A stretch of DNA of 34,650 nt from CAZCZY01 sp964503525 (GCA_964503525.1 CAZCZY010000078.1:1-34650); one strand, 5' to 3'. Counted from the stretch's first letter, positions 21,222-29,687 are shown. Program-made: numbers and translations. The notes: generated by a model not told the origin, from the sequence alone.

Positions 21222-21278
21222 GCGATGTGCCGGAGAATACCTTCTCCCGGGCTAAGCATCAAGGCCCGAGCCAAAGAA

Positions 21279-21707
21279 TCACGCCGCGGGTTGCTTTTCC
21301 GGTGAGGACCTAAAAGTCCAGGCGCGGTTGAGAAAAAATGTTCCCACACCAACAACGCCCATCAGCATGACTTTAAAAACAAGGTCTTCCTTGTCGCCCA
21401 CGATTTGCTCAAGTGGTAACAAGACCAGTGTCGGCAATGCCACCTGTTGAAAGACGTAGGCCAGAATAGCGATGGTGTAAAACTTGGGGAGTTCGCGCTT
21501 GAGAGTGGAGTGCGATTTTTGTTTAAAAGTCCAGTATTTATTCCAAAAAAAGTTATTGGTGACGCCGAGAGCGGCGCTCACAAGATTGGCCGGAATTAAG
21601 TCCACAGAAAGTTTTCTGGTGAGAAACCAAAATGTCCCGAGGTCCAAGGCAGCTCCCATCAGGCCAACGGTCAGGTACTTGCTAAATTGAAAAATGGTTC
21701 GGCGCAT
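21279..21707 (-). CDS. GtrA-like lipid-linked sugar flippase
   Basis: A 142-residue four-helix protein of the GtrA family, thought to help translocate polyprenyl-phosphate sugars across the membrane. Seen: FSKYLTVGLMGAALDLGTFW (helix 1), LVSAALGVTNNFFWNKYWTF (helix 2 with the family's 'NF..n+.wTF' signature), a third helix at ~78-97 (YTIAILAYVFQQVALPTL), and a last helix GVVGVGTFFLNRAWTF, which repeats the 'N+.WTF' mark. The start ATG 21707 has GAGGA four bases upstream. It precedes the GtrB-like GT2 gene, forming the common pair. Confidence 0.88.
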   Translation of the reverse strand: MRRTIFQFSKYLTVGLMGAALDLGTFWFLTRKLSVDLIPANLVSAALGVTNNFFWNKYWTFKQKSHSTLKRELPKFYTIAILAYVFQQVALPTLVLLPLEQIVGDKEDLVFKVMLMGVVGVGTFFLNRAWTFRSSPEKQPAA

Positions 21708-21750
21708 AAATCCTCGTACGTGTGGCTAAATAGAACTTTGCGAGTGTACC

Positions 21751-22608
21751 CTACTTAAACAGTTCGGTCAGCGTTTGGAATAGCGTTTGATCGCTGTCTG
21801 AAGTGGCGCCCGGAGTGCGACCGGTATAGCGCTGGGCAATATCAAGTGCTGGCTCCCCCGGATGCCGCGACTCGAGAATCGCCAAGTACGCCGCCGAGTA
21901 CAAAATACTCCAATCGTCTGCGGCGAGGCGGCGGATGCGTTCTGTTCGTGCCTGGTCGGATTTTTCTTGGTCCTGAGACTTGTCCTGGTCGGGAAAAAGG
22001 TCCGCGTCGTCGAGGCGCTCGATCTCATCAGCCGTCGAGAGCTTAACCTGGGCTATGCCGATACTTGTATTCTCGCCGGCCAGTGCTGAGACAACATCGC
22101 GCTCTAACTCTCCCGCATCCAATGCGCGCAACTCTTTTTCGATCGTGTATGCCACGAGTGCGGGTGCCAGATCAGTTTTTTTGGCCGCGCCCTCGGTGAG
22201 TGCAATCTGCTCGGCAGTCAGTATGAGATCAGCTGGCAGCGCCTCCTCAAAATCCTGAGCGGAACGCACGGCATCATATGGAGCCTTGGGTGCCGTCGCG
22301 GCAAATTCGGTCGCGCGATCAACCGCCAGACCAGCCTTGTCGAACACCTGACCAGCGTCTTCACACCCAGCCAAAAGCCCCATCGTTGCGCCAACAAAGA
22401 ATAGCGCCGCAATTTGCTTGCCCGCCCCTGCAATTTGCTTGCCCGCCCCTGCAATTTGTTTGGCGCCCTTTTTGTTTGCCGCGGATTTGGGTTTCGTCAG
22501 ATGTTCGCGCAATACGACCCACGGAAATACAAAAATAAAAGTCAGGGCGGTCACAATTGCGATACCACCGGTCAAAATATATTGGGCCAACGTGCGGAGA
22601 AAAAGCAC
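21751..22608 (-). CDS. Membrane-anchored lysozyme-like protein (putative)
   Basis: 285 residues, GTG start nine bases after the M23 peptidase stop, so same operon. An N-terminal membrane helix (~8-32) is followed by a Lys-rich stretch with a tandem KQIAGAG repeat, a second hydrophobic segment (~68-82) ending in LLAGC, and a mainly helical domain. Residues ~130-270 (PALVAYTIEKELRAL..., NTSIGIAQVKLSTADEI, WSILYSAAYLAILESR) recall lysozyme/transglycosylase folds: a helix with a candidate catalytic Glu, then 'S.GiAQvk..TA' and 'n...A..YL'. That assignment is by pattern memory only. Pairing with an M23 peptidase supports a role in peptidoglycan turnover. An acidic Asp/Gln-rich insertion (DLFPDQDKSQDQEKSDQ) interrupts the domain. 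Confidence 0.55.
   Translation of the reverse strand: MLFLRTLAQYILTGGIAIVTALTFIFVFPWVVLREHLTKPKSAANKKGAKQIAGAGKQIAGAGKQIAALFFVGATMGLLAGCEDAGQVFDKAGLAVDRATEFAATAPKAPYDAVRSAQDFEEALPADLILTAEQIALTEGAAKKTDLAPALVAYTIEKELRALDAGELERDVVSALAGENTSIGIAQVKLSTADEIERLDDADLFPDQDKSQDQEKSDQARTERIRRLAADDWSILYSAAYLAILESRHPGEPALDIAQRYTGRTPGATSDSDQTLFQTLTELFK
22410..22460. repeat. 21-bp tandem repeat, ~2.4 copies, inside the lysozyme-like gene
   Basis: Two exact 21-bp copies (22410-22430 and 22431-22451) and a partial, diverged third. On the coding strand they read as KQIAGAG units. Because the period is a multiple of three, copy number change keeps frame. Confidence 0.9.
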
Positions 22609-22617
22609 GTTCCTAGT

Positions 22618-23403
22618 CTACTTGACGGATGGTTGCGGTGGAAGTTCTAAAAAAAAATCACGGCGCCAGATAAAATTGTCCTGCTCGGCCGGTTTTTTGG
22701 GGCCGCGCCAAAAACTATTGACCCCACTTTGCGGAATAATTGCAGTACCCAGGTCTAGGTAGCGCAAGGGATTGGTTGCAACGATTGTTCCATCGGTACG
22801 AACCCGATCCAACTCAAAATGCAGATGCGGATTTTGCGTCTGGGCAGTACCAACACTCGCAAGCGCATCACCTGCCTTGACGAAATCCCCTACTGACACC
22901 GTTACATCTTTGAGATAGCCGTATGTTGTTTGAAAACCACGCTCGTGGTGCACGATCACGGTCGACCCAAACGCATCGCCAACAAAAACGACTTCGCCAT
23001 CAGCGGCGGCACGCACCGGCAAGCCAGGCATCGCGACAAAATCAAGTCCATTGTGGCGACCCTGCCATTGTTCGAGCATGGAGCCATGCATAGTTTGCGT
23101 TGCAGCCTGGAAGCCATGCAAGCCATACACAAACCACGTGTCACCGGGTTGGGCAACAAAACTTTCTTCAAATATGCCAAAGGGCTTAAGCGACCCTTCG
23201 ACCCCTAGCCATATGGTAGAGCGGGGATGGCCCGGCCAATCTTGCCAAATCGAGGCCTCTCTAAATGGCATTTGCAGAGTAAAACCGCCACTTGTATCTG
23301 CTAGGGCCGGCCAGAACATACCCACGGCAACGGCGACAGTTGCAACAGCAACCGCAAGCAAAAGCCAGATTTTATGAGACCAGTTTCGCAAAGTAGGTTG
23401 CAT
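22618..23403 (-). CDS. M23 (LytM/NlpD-type) zinc metallopeptidase
   Basis: A 261-residue exported peptidase cutting peptidoglycan cross-bridges or stem peptides. Signal peptide or anchor at ~11-35 (LLLAVAVATVAVAVGMFWPA), with possible cleavage after ALA. The M23 domain starts near 113. The zinc site is complete: HNGLD gives His117 and Asp121, and PHLHFEL gives His193/His195. The VRAAADGEVVFVGDAFG and YGYLKDVTVSVGDFVKAGD strands are standard for the lysostaphin-type fold. Active enzyme expected. A TTGCCA...TAGCCT promoter (minus strand, 23444-23416) lies upstream. It is the first gene of an operon with the lysozyme-like gene, divergent from mscS. Confidence 0.9.
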   Translation of the reverse strand: MQPTLRNWSHKIWLLLAVAVATVAVAVGMFWPALADTSGGFTLQMPFREASIWQDWPGHPRSTIWLGVEGSLKPFGIFEESFVAQPGDTWFVYGLHGFQAATQTMHGSMLEQWQGRHNGLDFVAMPGLPVRAAADGEVVFVGDAFGSTVIVHHERGFQTTYGYLKDVTVSVGDFVKAGDALASVGTAQTQNPHLHFELDRVRTDGTIVATNPLRYLDLGTAIIPQSGVNSFWRGPKKPAEQDNFIWRRDFFLELPPQPSVK

Positions 23404-23415
23404 AGCAAGTCCGCC

Positions 23416-23444
23416 AGGCTAACCGTTTACATACCGACTGGCAA
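23416..23444 (-). promoter_or_regulatory. Candidate promoter of the M23 unit
   Basis: TTGCCA (23444-23439), 17-bp spacer, TAGCCT (23421-23416), 12 bases before ATG 23403; a GGCGGA could act as a weak ribosome site. Confidence 0.4.
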
Positions 23445-23481
23445 GCGGTGCATTTATCCATTGACCAGGCCGCGATTATCT

Positions 23482-23510
23482 TTGACTTTTTGCACGAACT
23501 GTTACTTAAT
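23482..23510 (+). promoter_or_regulatory. Promoter giving a leaderless mscS message
   Basis: TTGACT (23482-23487), 17-bp spacer, CTTAAT (23505-23510), then seven bases to ATG 23518. No ribosome site is present. Confidence 0.5.
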
Positions 23511-23517
23511 TAGTCGC

Positions 23518-24393
23518 ATGCAAAGGAGTTTTGCGGATTTTTGGACTGATATCGTAGGCAATATTGAAGATTCTGTACGCGAGTTTGCGCCGCGACTATA
23601 TTTGCTCGTGCTTGTTTTTGCGTTTTTCTTTTTGATCGCGCAGCTTTTTAAGCTGTATGGACAACGCAAAACGGACATCGACCTTTACAAACGCCCAGAT
23701 CCAGAAAAGGTCGAGCAATACAACCGAGTACGGCGAAAAATTCTTTTTGGTCGTTTCTTTAATTTTTTCTTTACTGTCGTCGCCATCGGTGCTTCGCTGG
23801 CCGTCGCGGGTGTCTCTATTGTTACGCTGATCAATAGTTTTGGTTTTCTTGGTGCGATACTCAGTTTTTCTCTAAGCGATTTTGTCCAGCAGTATTTTGC
23901 AGGTTTTTTGATTCTCGGCCAAAATCACATCAACATTGGCGAACAAATTAGAGTCGGCGAGGCGCGTGGTGTCGTCAAATCAATTGAATCCCGTTACACG
24001 GTGGTCCGAGATTATCAGGAACGCGACCTGTTGGTGCCCAACAACACGATGCTCAAAAACTACTTGGCGATAGAGCCGGTGCAATCGATTTTGCGCGACT
24101 TTGTAAAAGTTCGTGTCTCAAATAAAATCGACCCGCGTAAGGTGATAGAGATCGGCGAAAACGCATTACGTAGTGTGCCCGGTGTCGACCCTGGCGTACC
24201 GCCGCGCGGCTATTTGCGATATTTTGGTGAGGCCCTGCACATGGCGTTTTATTTTTCTGTGCCATCCGCACGCCGCCTACATTTTATTACGCGAAGTGAC
24301 GCCCTGGTCGCTTTAAAACAAGCCTTTGATCAGAACGGCATTGAGATTTCCTACCCGGCTGGTGTGATCGTGCAAGAGCTGGAAGAGGATTAA
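23518..24393 (+). CDS. MscS-family mechanosensitive channel
   Basis: A 291-residue inner-membrane channel that opens on osmotic downshock. Three membrane helices are seen: ~24-42 (LYLLVLVFAFFFLIAQLF), ~80-105 (FFNFFFTVVAIGASLAVAGV) and the pore helix at ~108-135 (GFLGAILSFSLSDFVQQYFAG). The beta domain starts LILGQNHINIGEQIRVGE and has the YTVVRDYQERDLLVPNNTML block, matching 'T.lr..dg..v.vPN...'. The C-terminal alpha/beta domain is complete. The start ATG 23518 fits the conserved helix order; the longer open frame to 23374 runs across the promoter. Its last four bases overlap the stop of the convergent M50 gene. Confidence 0.9.
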   Translation: MQRSFADFWTDIVGNIEDSVREFAPRLYLLVLVFAFFFLIAQLFKLYGQRKTDIDLYKRPDPEKVEQYNRVRRKILFGRFFNFFFTVVAIGASLAVAGVSIVTLINSFGFLGAILSFSLSDFVQQYFAGFLILGQNHINIGEQIRVGEARGVVKSIESRYTVVRDYQERDLLVPNNTMLKNYLAIEPVQSILRDFVKVRVSNKIDPRKVIEIGENALRSVPGVDPGVPPRGYLRYFGEALHMAFYFSVPSARRLHFITRSDALVALKQAFDQNGIEISYPAGVIVQELEED

Positions 24394-25568
24394 ACCCTCG
24401 CGTGCGCCCGTGCATCTCGATTCAGTACATCTGTTTTAACAGATAGATAGACGCGGATGTCGTCGCGCGTAACGGCACCAACCAGCCGTTGATGATCTAT
24501 CACGGGGAGACGTTCATAATTATTTGCGGCCATAATCTGTAGCGCCTTTGCTGCAGCGGTTTGAAGGCGCAAAAAATGATTTTGGCTGACGGGCTGCATT
24601 GCATGCTTGACGGTTAATTTAGCTAGATCAGCTACTGCAACGCGACGAACTTGCTCCAAAGAAATCTCGCCAATGATTTGGTCGGCTTGTCCATTAATTT
24701 GGCCGGCTTGAGTGACAAGCGCACCAACTACTTTTTGACCAAGCAGAATTTTTTCAACAAAATCGCGCAGACTTGTGTCGCTGGGAACCACCACTGGCCG
24801 CGGCGACATGAGATCTCGGGCAGTTATTTTTTCTAGTGTAGACATGAGGACGACTTGCAACACACTCTCGCGTGCAGCAGAAATCAAAAAATAACCGATA
24901 AACCCGTACCAGACGAGCGCCAAAACACTTCCCAGCACCAGGAATTGAAAAATCCCGAACGCCACAATCAGGTAGCCGACACCAATCCCAAATCTTGCTG
25001 CGATACGTGTTGCTTTTACTTGATCGTATTTTTTCCATAGGGCAGCGCGCAGTAATCGTCCGCCGTCGAGAGGGTAGCCCGGAATAAGATTAAACAGAGC
25101 GAGGGCGAGATTTATGAAACTAAGATACTGAAATGCGACAGCGAGTGGTGGTAATAGAGGCGCGATTAGTGCGCTGATTCCAAAAAATAGTGCACTTAAG
25201 CCGAGGCTGGTCAGTGGTCCGGCGATTGCGATTTTTAATTCTGTGCCAGGATGTTTGGGCTCTTGAGTAAGATTGGCGACGCCACCAAAAATAAAAAGGG
25301 TGATCTTATGAATGCCGACTCCATTGCGATTGGCGACAACAGAGTGAGCCAGTTCGTGCGTCAGGACTGAGCTAAAGAAAAGTAATGTTGTCAGAATACC
25401 AAGCAGGACACTCAGCGTAGTGTTGAAGCCGTAGACTTGCGGAAAAAACTGAAACGCCAGCGAGTAAAAGACGAGTGCAAAAACAATAAACCACGAGTAA
25501 TCAAGCTCGATAGTTATTCCGAAGATTTTTCCCAGGCGCACGGCACGAACAAAAAAGAAGCTTGGCAT
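24390..25568 (-). CDS. Site-2 protease-type M50 metallopeptidase with two CBS domains
   Basis: A 392-residue intramembrane zinc protease. About six membrane helices in the first ~230 residues carry the catalytic motifs: VLTHELAHS (HExxH at ~71-75) and NLIPGYPLDGGRLLRAAL, with the third zinc ligand Asp at ~168. The extracytoplasmic PDZ domain of RseP is absent. Instead two CBS domains follow (~245-300 and ~325-385; RDLMSPRPVVVPSD and KHAMQPVSQNHFLRL), which bind adenine nucleotides in related proteins and may gate the protease. Start: ATG 25568, six bases after a CATTAT -10 box whose -35 is TTGGGC at 17 bp, so a leaderless message is predicted; an ATG six codons upstream lies in that promoter. 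Confidence 0.9.
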   Translation of the reverse strand: MPSFFFVRAVRLGKIFGITIELDYSWFIVFALVFYSLAFQFFPQVYGFNTTLSVLLGILTTLLFFSSVLTHELAHSVVANRNGVGIHKITLFIFGGVANLTQEPKHPGTELKIAIAGPLTSLGLSALFFGISALIAPLLPPLAVAFQYLSFINLALALFNLIPGYPLDGGRLLRAALWKKYDQVKATRIAARFGIGVGYLIVAFGIFQFLVLGSVLALVWYGFIGYFLISAARESVLQVVLMSTLEKITARDLMSPRPVVVPSDTSLRDFVEKILLGQKVVGALVTQAGQINGQADQIIGEISLEQVRRVAVADLAKLTVKHAMQPVSQNHFLRLQTAAAKALQIMAANNYERLPVIDHQRLVGAVTRDDIRVYLSVKTDVLNRDARAHARV

Positions 25569-25574
25569 TGCGTA

Positions 25575-25603
25575 ATAATGCCACACTCAGGCTTACTGCC
25601 CAA
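25575..25603 (-). promoter_or_regulatory. Promoter giving a leaderless M50 message
   Basis: TTGGGC (25603-25598), 17-bp spacer, CATTAT (25580-25575), six bases before ATG 25568. The -35 is only partly consensus. Confidence 0.4.
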
Positions 25604-25610
25604 CCCATAC

Positions 25611-26564
25611 TTACCTCCCAAAGACGCGAATCTTGGCGCGGTGTTCGGCACGACGATTTTCTAAATCGTGTTTATCGAAATGGCGAGCGCTCATTCGTAG
25701 TCCAAATATGTGCAGGCGTGAGTTTAATATAACGAGTTGGCAATACGTCTTAAACCGCAACGATTTTAGTGGCCCGCGCTGGTGCTTGGCCATGACATAT
25801 TGCGTTGTATCGCGATAGGCCTTGAGACGCTCGTCGCTTATTCGCTTGCCATAGAACTGCTCAGCGGATTTGTTCCAGGCATGAATGATGGTGGCCGTGT
25901 TTGTCACAAAATTACGGCGCCCAAGTTTGTGCAAACGCCAACAAAGTTCCATATCCTCCGAGTACAAGAATATTTTTGGGTCGAACAACATTAGTCCACC
26001 ATTAATTTCTCGTGGAAACAATAACGCCGCACCGGCCGACCAATCTACGGCGGTGAGTGTTTGTTCACGGGCACGATGTTCGTCAATTTTTTCGAACCAA
26101 AATAATTTACGTAGCTCCGACCAAATGCCGGGAAAATTGTACGCCGAGGGTTGTTCTTTGCCATGCTGTCCTGTGTGGTCTGGAAAAACCAGACGTGCAC
26201 CGAGCGTGCCCAGTTGAGAAATATTTTCGGCGATTAATATGAGTCTGTCGAGTGCGCCGGCAGTGACTTGTGCATCGGGGTTGAGCGCTAAGATAAATTC
26301 GCCACTCGCTTGCTGAATTGCGCGATTGTTAGCACAACCAAAACCTTCATTGCCACTGTTGCGGGTGAGGCGGACCGTCGGGTGCTGTTGTGCGACGTAG
26401 GCGGCCGTGCCATCTCTTGATGCATTGTCCACGACAAATATTTCGTGCGAGCATTGAGGTGGAAAATTTTTCAAAGAATCTAAGCAGGCGCCAATTTGAT
26501 CGCGTGATTGATACGTTACGACAACAATTGAGAGTCTTACTGTGTTGGTTGTGATTGCACTCAT
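25611..26564 (-). CDS. Glycosyltransferase family 2 (rhamnosyltransferase/WbbL-like)
   Basis: A 317-residue cytoplasmic-face GT-A enzyme. Motifs are LSIVVVTYQSRDQIGACLDS at the start, EIFVVDNASRDGT, NEGFGCANNRAIQQASGE, ILALNPDAQV with the metal-binding NPDxx form typical of rhamnosyltransferases, AVDWSAGAALLFPRE, and YSEDMELCWRLHKLGR with the ED base motif. The substrate sugar cannot be read from the sequence; rhamnosyl is likely by motif and by the RmlA/RmlC-type genes in the window. The start has GAGGAG six bases upstream and overlaps the end of the upstream GT2 gene by four bases (ATGA). Confidence 0.88.
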   Translation of the reverse strand: MSAITTNTVRLSIVVVTYQSRDQIGACLDSLKNFPPQCSHEIFVVDNASRDGTAAYVAQQHPTVRLTRNSGNEGFGCANNRAIQQASGEFILALNPDAQVTAGALDRLILIAENISQLGTLGARLVFPDHTGQHGKEQPSAYNFPGIWSELRKLFWFEKIDEHRAREQTLTAVDWSAGAALLFPREINGGLMLFDPKIFLYSEDMELCWRLHKLGRRNFVTNTATIIHAWNKSAEQFYGKRISDERLKAYRDTTQYVMAKHQRGPLKSLRFKTYCQLVILNSRLHIFGLRMSARHFDKHDLENRRAEHRAKIRVFGR

Positions 26565-27793
26565 GAATTCTCCTCATTTTCACGCGCCCGTTGCTTCCCA
26601 TGTTCGCCTTGGCGAACAGTATTCCAAGTTGCGGCACGTCTACCACGCACATAGTCGATGAGCCCGAGGAGGCTGGCAGCATTTGTGACAACAAAATACG
26701 CCATAGCTAAAGATCCGGGGAGTGACTTAGTTGCTTTGGGCACAACAAGTCCGACTATTGCCAACGAAATAAAAAATAATGCAATGCCTAGTGGAGCGCC
26801 TTGACCCAAGACGGCAAGAGCCACACTCAGCAAAAAAGCCGAGATGAGCAGCTCTGCACCAAGCCAGCGCAGCACTTTGTGTGCAATGAGCATCGTTTGC
26901 AATTTCTGGTTGCCACTGTGCCAGGCAGCGCGCCACAATGTCGGCAAGGCCACAAAACCCTGAGTGACCAAGCGGCGCTTGCGATTGAATTCCTGGCGCA
27001 TGGAGGTTGATGCAGGCTCGTAGGCTACGGCGTCGTGTGCTCGCATCACTTTGAATCCTTGTGCGACGAGCAGAAATGGCAAGACCAGATCACTCACAAG
27101 CCAGGGCCTCAGTTTTATATAGCGCTCTCGCCGAACCGCATAAATTGGACCATTGACGCCGATAGTTGAGAGCCAGATGGACTCGCCAGCTTTTATTTTT
27201 TCGTCGACTATTCTGAATAAGCCTTCGTTAATTTTTTCTTCTATTGCCTCATTTGCCTCGGCTTCTTCCGCGTGCCCGTCGCGCGTGAGGACAAGCGTCC
27301 CCGTCGTTGAAGCGACCTGTTTGTCAACAAATGGTGCAACGAGCGCGCGTAGGCTTTTCTTGTCCCAGCGCAAATTTCCGTCGGCAAAGGCAACTACGTC
27401 TGAGGTTGCGCGAGCTACCATTCGATTTTGACATTCAGTTTTTCCAATACGTCCTTCAAAACGAACCAGCCGAATCCCCTGCTGGGCAAACTTTTTAACG
27501 ATCTGGTCAGTTTGATCCGTTGATCCGTCAGAAAATACTTCGATGTTAAAGCGGTGTTGCGGATAATCCTGCACTTGTAAACTCGTCAGGGTTTTAGCAA
27601 TGTTTTTTTCCTCGTTGTATGCCGCGACGATGATAGTTACTGAGGGTACAAAGTTTGCATCTAGAGAGGGTGTCTGATCTTTTTTTTGTGAGCGTGCGGC
27701 TCGTGCGATAGCGATCATAAAAAGCGGATACCAAATAAACGGTATGCTCGCGACAAAAAGCAGCGTCCAAAAAATTACAGCCACCAAAACCAT
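26561..27793 (-). CDS. Processive-type membrane glycosyltransferase family 2
   Basis: 410 residues. One N-terminal membrane helix (~3-25) precedes a GT-A domain: SVTIIVAAYNEEKNIAKTL, EVFSDGSTDQTDQIV, GKTECQNRMVARA, and VVAFADGNLRWD in place of a plain DxD. A later STIGVNGPIYAVRRERY block and the EFNRKRRLVTQGF segment correspond to the acceptor-site and Q/RxxRW-like motifs of cellulose and hyaluronan synthase-type enzymes. Two to three C-terminal helices follow (~315-385). Such proteins polymerise or add sugars while exporting the chain. It starts inside the end of the upstream glycosyltransferase gene (19-bp overlap), so translation is coupled. Confidence 0.85.
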   Translation of the reverse strand: MVLVAVIFWTLLFVASIPFIWYPLFMIAIARAARSQKKDQTPSLDANFVPSVTIIVAAYNEEKNIAKTLTSLQVQDYPQHRFNIEVFSDGSTDQTDQIVKKFAQQGIRLVRFEGRIGKTECQNRMVARATSDVVAFADGNLRWDKKSLRALVAPFVDKQVASTTGTLVLTRDGHAEEAEANEAIEEKINEGLFRIVDEKIKAGESIWLSTIGVNGPIYAVRRERYIKLRPWLVSDLVLPFLLVAQGFKVMRAHDAVAYEPASTSMRQEFNRKRRLVTQGFVALPTLWRAAWHSGNQKLQTMLIAHKVLRWLGAELLISAFLLSVALAVLGQGAPLGIALFFISLAIVGLVVPKATKSLPGSLAMAYFVVTNAASLLGLIDYVRGRRAATWNTVRQGEHGKQRARENEENS

Positions 27794-28665
27794 GATTTTC
27801 TTAAGTTACGGATCTTGCGCTGCGTTTCTCGCGAGATGGGTTTGCGGTCGGCCAATGCGATGGAGCGTCGTCGCCAACCATCCGCAAACCCGCGTGTTAC
27901 CAAATACAGGCGATCGGGAAAATTTCTTGCTGCATTGTTCGCCGCGTGTGCCATATAGTGAAACGTGGAGTACGGCCACGGTAAATTTCTCCAGGCAAAC
28001 CACATGTGGTTACGAACATCAAAATAATTTCGCCAGAGATTGCGTTCGGCAAGATTGACTTTGTGAAATACTTCAATGTCCGGCGTGTACCAAATTTCCC
28101 AGTCGTGATCGAGCATCCGGTAGGACAAATCTTTTTCTTCGGTTGAATAAAAGTAGTAGCCCGGGTATGAGCCAGTTTGTCTCAACGCTGTAGCACGAAT
28201 CGCGTGACCAGCACCGGGATAATATGAAGCCTCAAATTTTTTATTGCCCCACTCCTCTACGGGTCGTCCCTGATAGTGCCACTGGATTACGTCGTGCGGC
28301 TCTATATAGGAGCGTTCGCGAAATCCGAGAATGCCGAGATGTGGATTTCTCTCAAATTCATTTACTATTTTTTGCGTTGCTCCTTGGTCACGTAACACCG
28401 CATCATCGTCGACAAAAATGAGCACGTCCCCTGTTGCAGTTTTAATGCCGGCATTTCGTCCGGCATCGACGCCACTATTGGTTTGTAGTGTGACAAGCCG
28501 CGCCTTTGGAAAATTGGTACGAACTCGAACAACCGTGTCATCGCTCGACTTGTTGTCTACGACGACGATTTCTTTGTTTGTGTAAGCTTGCGAAAAAAGA
28601 GCTCGCAGATTTTCAACAAGATCCACGGCCCGATTACGCGTTAAGACGACAAAACTAACTTTCAT
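27775..28665 (-). CDS. Glycosyltransferase family 2
   Basis: A 296-residue GT-A enzyme with KVSFVVLTRNRAVDLVENLR, EIVVVDNKSSDDTVV, VDAGRNAGIKTATGDVLIFV followed by the DDDA metal motif, YYPGAGHAIRATALRQTG, and STEEKDLSYRMLDHDWEIWY with the ED pair. A C-terminal helical region (NHMWFAWRNLPWPYSTFHYM) is common in enzymes of surface polysaccharide loci. Start: Met at 28665, beginning the first strand; an ATG 36 bases upstream would add TLAGST-type residues. AGGATC lies about 12 bases before 28665, a rather long spacing. It is the first gene of the coupled three-glycosyltransferase operon. Confidence 0.87.
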   Translation of the reverse strand: MKVSFVVLTRNRAVDLVENLRALFSQAYTNKEIVVVDNKSSDDTVVRVRTNFPKARLVTLQTNSGVDAGRNAGIKTATGDVLIFVDDDAVLRDQGATQKIVNEFERNPHLGILGFRERSYIEPHDVIQWHYQGRPVEEWGNKKFEASYYPGAGHAIRATALRQTGSYPGYYFYSTEEKDLSYRMLDHDWEIWYTPDIEVFHKVNLAERNLWRNYFDVRNHMWFAWRNLPWPYSTFHYMAHAANNAARNFPDRLYLVTRGFADGWRRRSIALADRKPISRETQRKIRNLRKSWFWWL

Positions 28666-28721
28666 TAGAGTTGTGGATCCTGCCAGAGTAAGGTCATTCA
28701 ATCAAGTCGCTCAAGATAAGA

Positions 28722-28746
28722 AAAAGGGGCACCGTTTGATGCCCCT
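28722..28746 (-). terminator. Rho-independent terminator
   Basis: On the minus strand, AGGGGCA (28746-28740) pairs with TGCCCCT (28731-28725) and is followed by TTTTCTT. It ends the nucleotidyltransferase message before the glycosyltransferase operon. Confidence 0.88.
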
Positions 28747-28752
28747 GAGACG

Positions 28753-29586
28753 TTACTCTTCCGACAGTTCTTCTTCTGTAATAGGCCCCAGTACGTGATC
28801 GACCAGCTTATGCGGGTCGGTCATGCCGTGTTCACGCATTGCGCCAAAGATGCTTGCCCGCAAAAGTGAGTCAGGGGTGCCGGCGTCAGTCCACGTGCCA
28901 TCGTAGATTTCGTAGGTGAGAAGTCCGCGGCGCAAATACTCGTTGTTAACGTCTGTGATCTCGAGTTCTCCGCGCCCTGATGGTCGCTGCTGCTCAATGA
29001 TCTTAAAGACATCAGCGTCGTAGAGATACACACCAATTGCTGCGTATCGCGACTTTGGGTTTTTTGGTTTTTCCTCGATGGCAACGAGGCGGCTCTTGCC
29101 TGGCTCGCCCTCAAAGACTGGGACACCAAAGCGCTCCGGGTCAGGAACTTCGACGAAGAACACCATGGCTCCCACGCCTTTTTGTTCCTCGAAAAACCGC
29201 TGAACGCCTCGCTTGATGAACTTCCCTAGGACATCATTGTCGCCGAGGAACACCAGTTGCGGACAATTCCCCACCCAATTCTTGGTCAGGTAGTGCGCAG
29301 CAGCGATTCCACCAGAGCCTTTCTGTCTAAGAAACGCAATATCAGCCCCAGGCATGTCGAGTGCAGGATCGTCCGGATCGACTGTCTGAACAACCGGCCC
29401 AATGTGATCCTCGCCGGAAACGACAAGAAACCTGCGACAACCAACAGCGTACCCAGCTTTGAGCGGCCGAAAAATCATCGGCCACTTGTATATTGGCAAA
29501 AGGTGTTTGTTCGTTGCTTTGGTTGCGGGTAAGAGTCGTGTCCCCTTCCCGCCTGCTAGGACAACCGTAATCAGTTCGTGCACCAT
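28753..29586 (-). CDS. Sugar-1-phosphate nucleotidyltransferase (RmlA-like)
   Basis: A 277-residue cytosolic enzyme that couples a sugar-1-phosphate to an NTP, usually glucose-1-phosphate with dTTP. Signature: VVLAGGKGTRLLPATKATNK then HLLPIYKWPMI, the RmlA form with the catalytic Arg and Lys. Also FLGDNDVLG (metal Asp), a FGVPVFEGE strand, AIEEKPKNPKS with the second conserved Lys, AIGVYLYDADVF, and a GTWTDAGTPDSLLRAS ending. The usual RmlA 'P.YdKPm' reads PIYKWPM, so substrate preference may differ. The start ATG 29586 has GAGGT six bases upstream; a TTGAAT...TACAAA promoter lies at 29661-29632. Its product could feed an RmlC-type pathway like the one at the window start. Confidence 0.88.
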   Translation of the reverse strand: MVHELITVVLAGGKGTRLLPATKATNKHLLPIYKWPMIFRPLKAGYAVGCRRFLVVSGEDHIGPVVQTVDPDDPALDMPGADIAFLRQKGSGGIAAAHYLTKNWVGNCPQLVFLGDNDVLGKFIKRGVQRFFEEQKGVGAMVFFVEVPDPERFGVPVFEGEPGKSRLVAIEEKPKNPKSRYAAIGVYLYDADVFKIIEQQRPSGRGELEITDVNNEYLRRGLLTYEIYDGTWTDAGTPDSLLRASIFGAMREHGMTDPHKLVDHVLGPITEEELSEE

Positions 29587-29651
29587 CGAACTACCTCACT
29601 TTCAAGGAACGACCCGGCACTAGGAGCGATTTTTGTAGCATATCTTTCGCA

Positions 29652-29680
29652 TTGCATTCAAGCCATTGCTACGCTAGTTT
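29652..29680 (+). promoter_or_regulatory. Promoter giving a leaderless GT2-DUF2304 message
   Basis: TTGCAT (29652-29657), 17-bp spacer, TAGTTT (29675-29680), then seven bases to ATG 29688. The -35 overlaps the opposite-strand nucleotidyltransferase promoter. Confidence 0.4.
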
Positions 29681-29687
29681 GGCCTTG

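Noticed and set aside
22410..22460. CRISPR-like repeat
   Set aside because: Direct tandem copies without spacers, in frame within a coding region.
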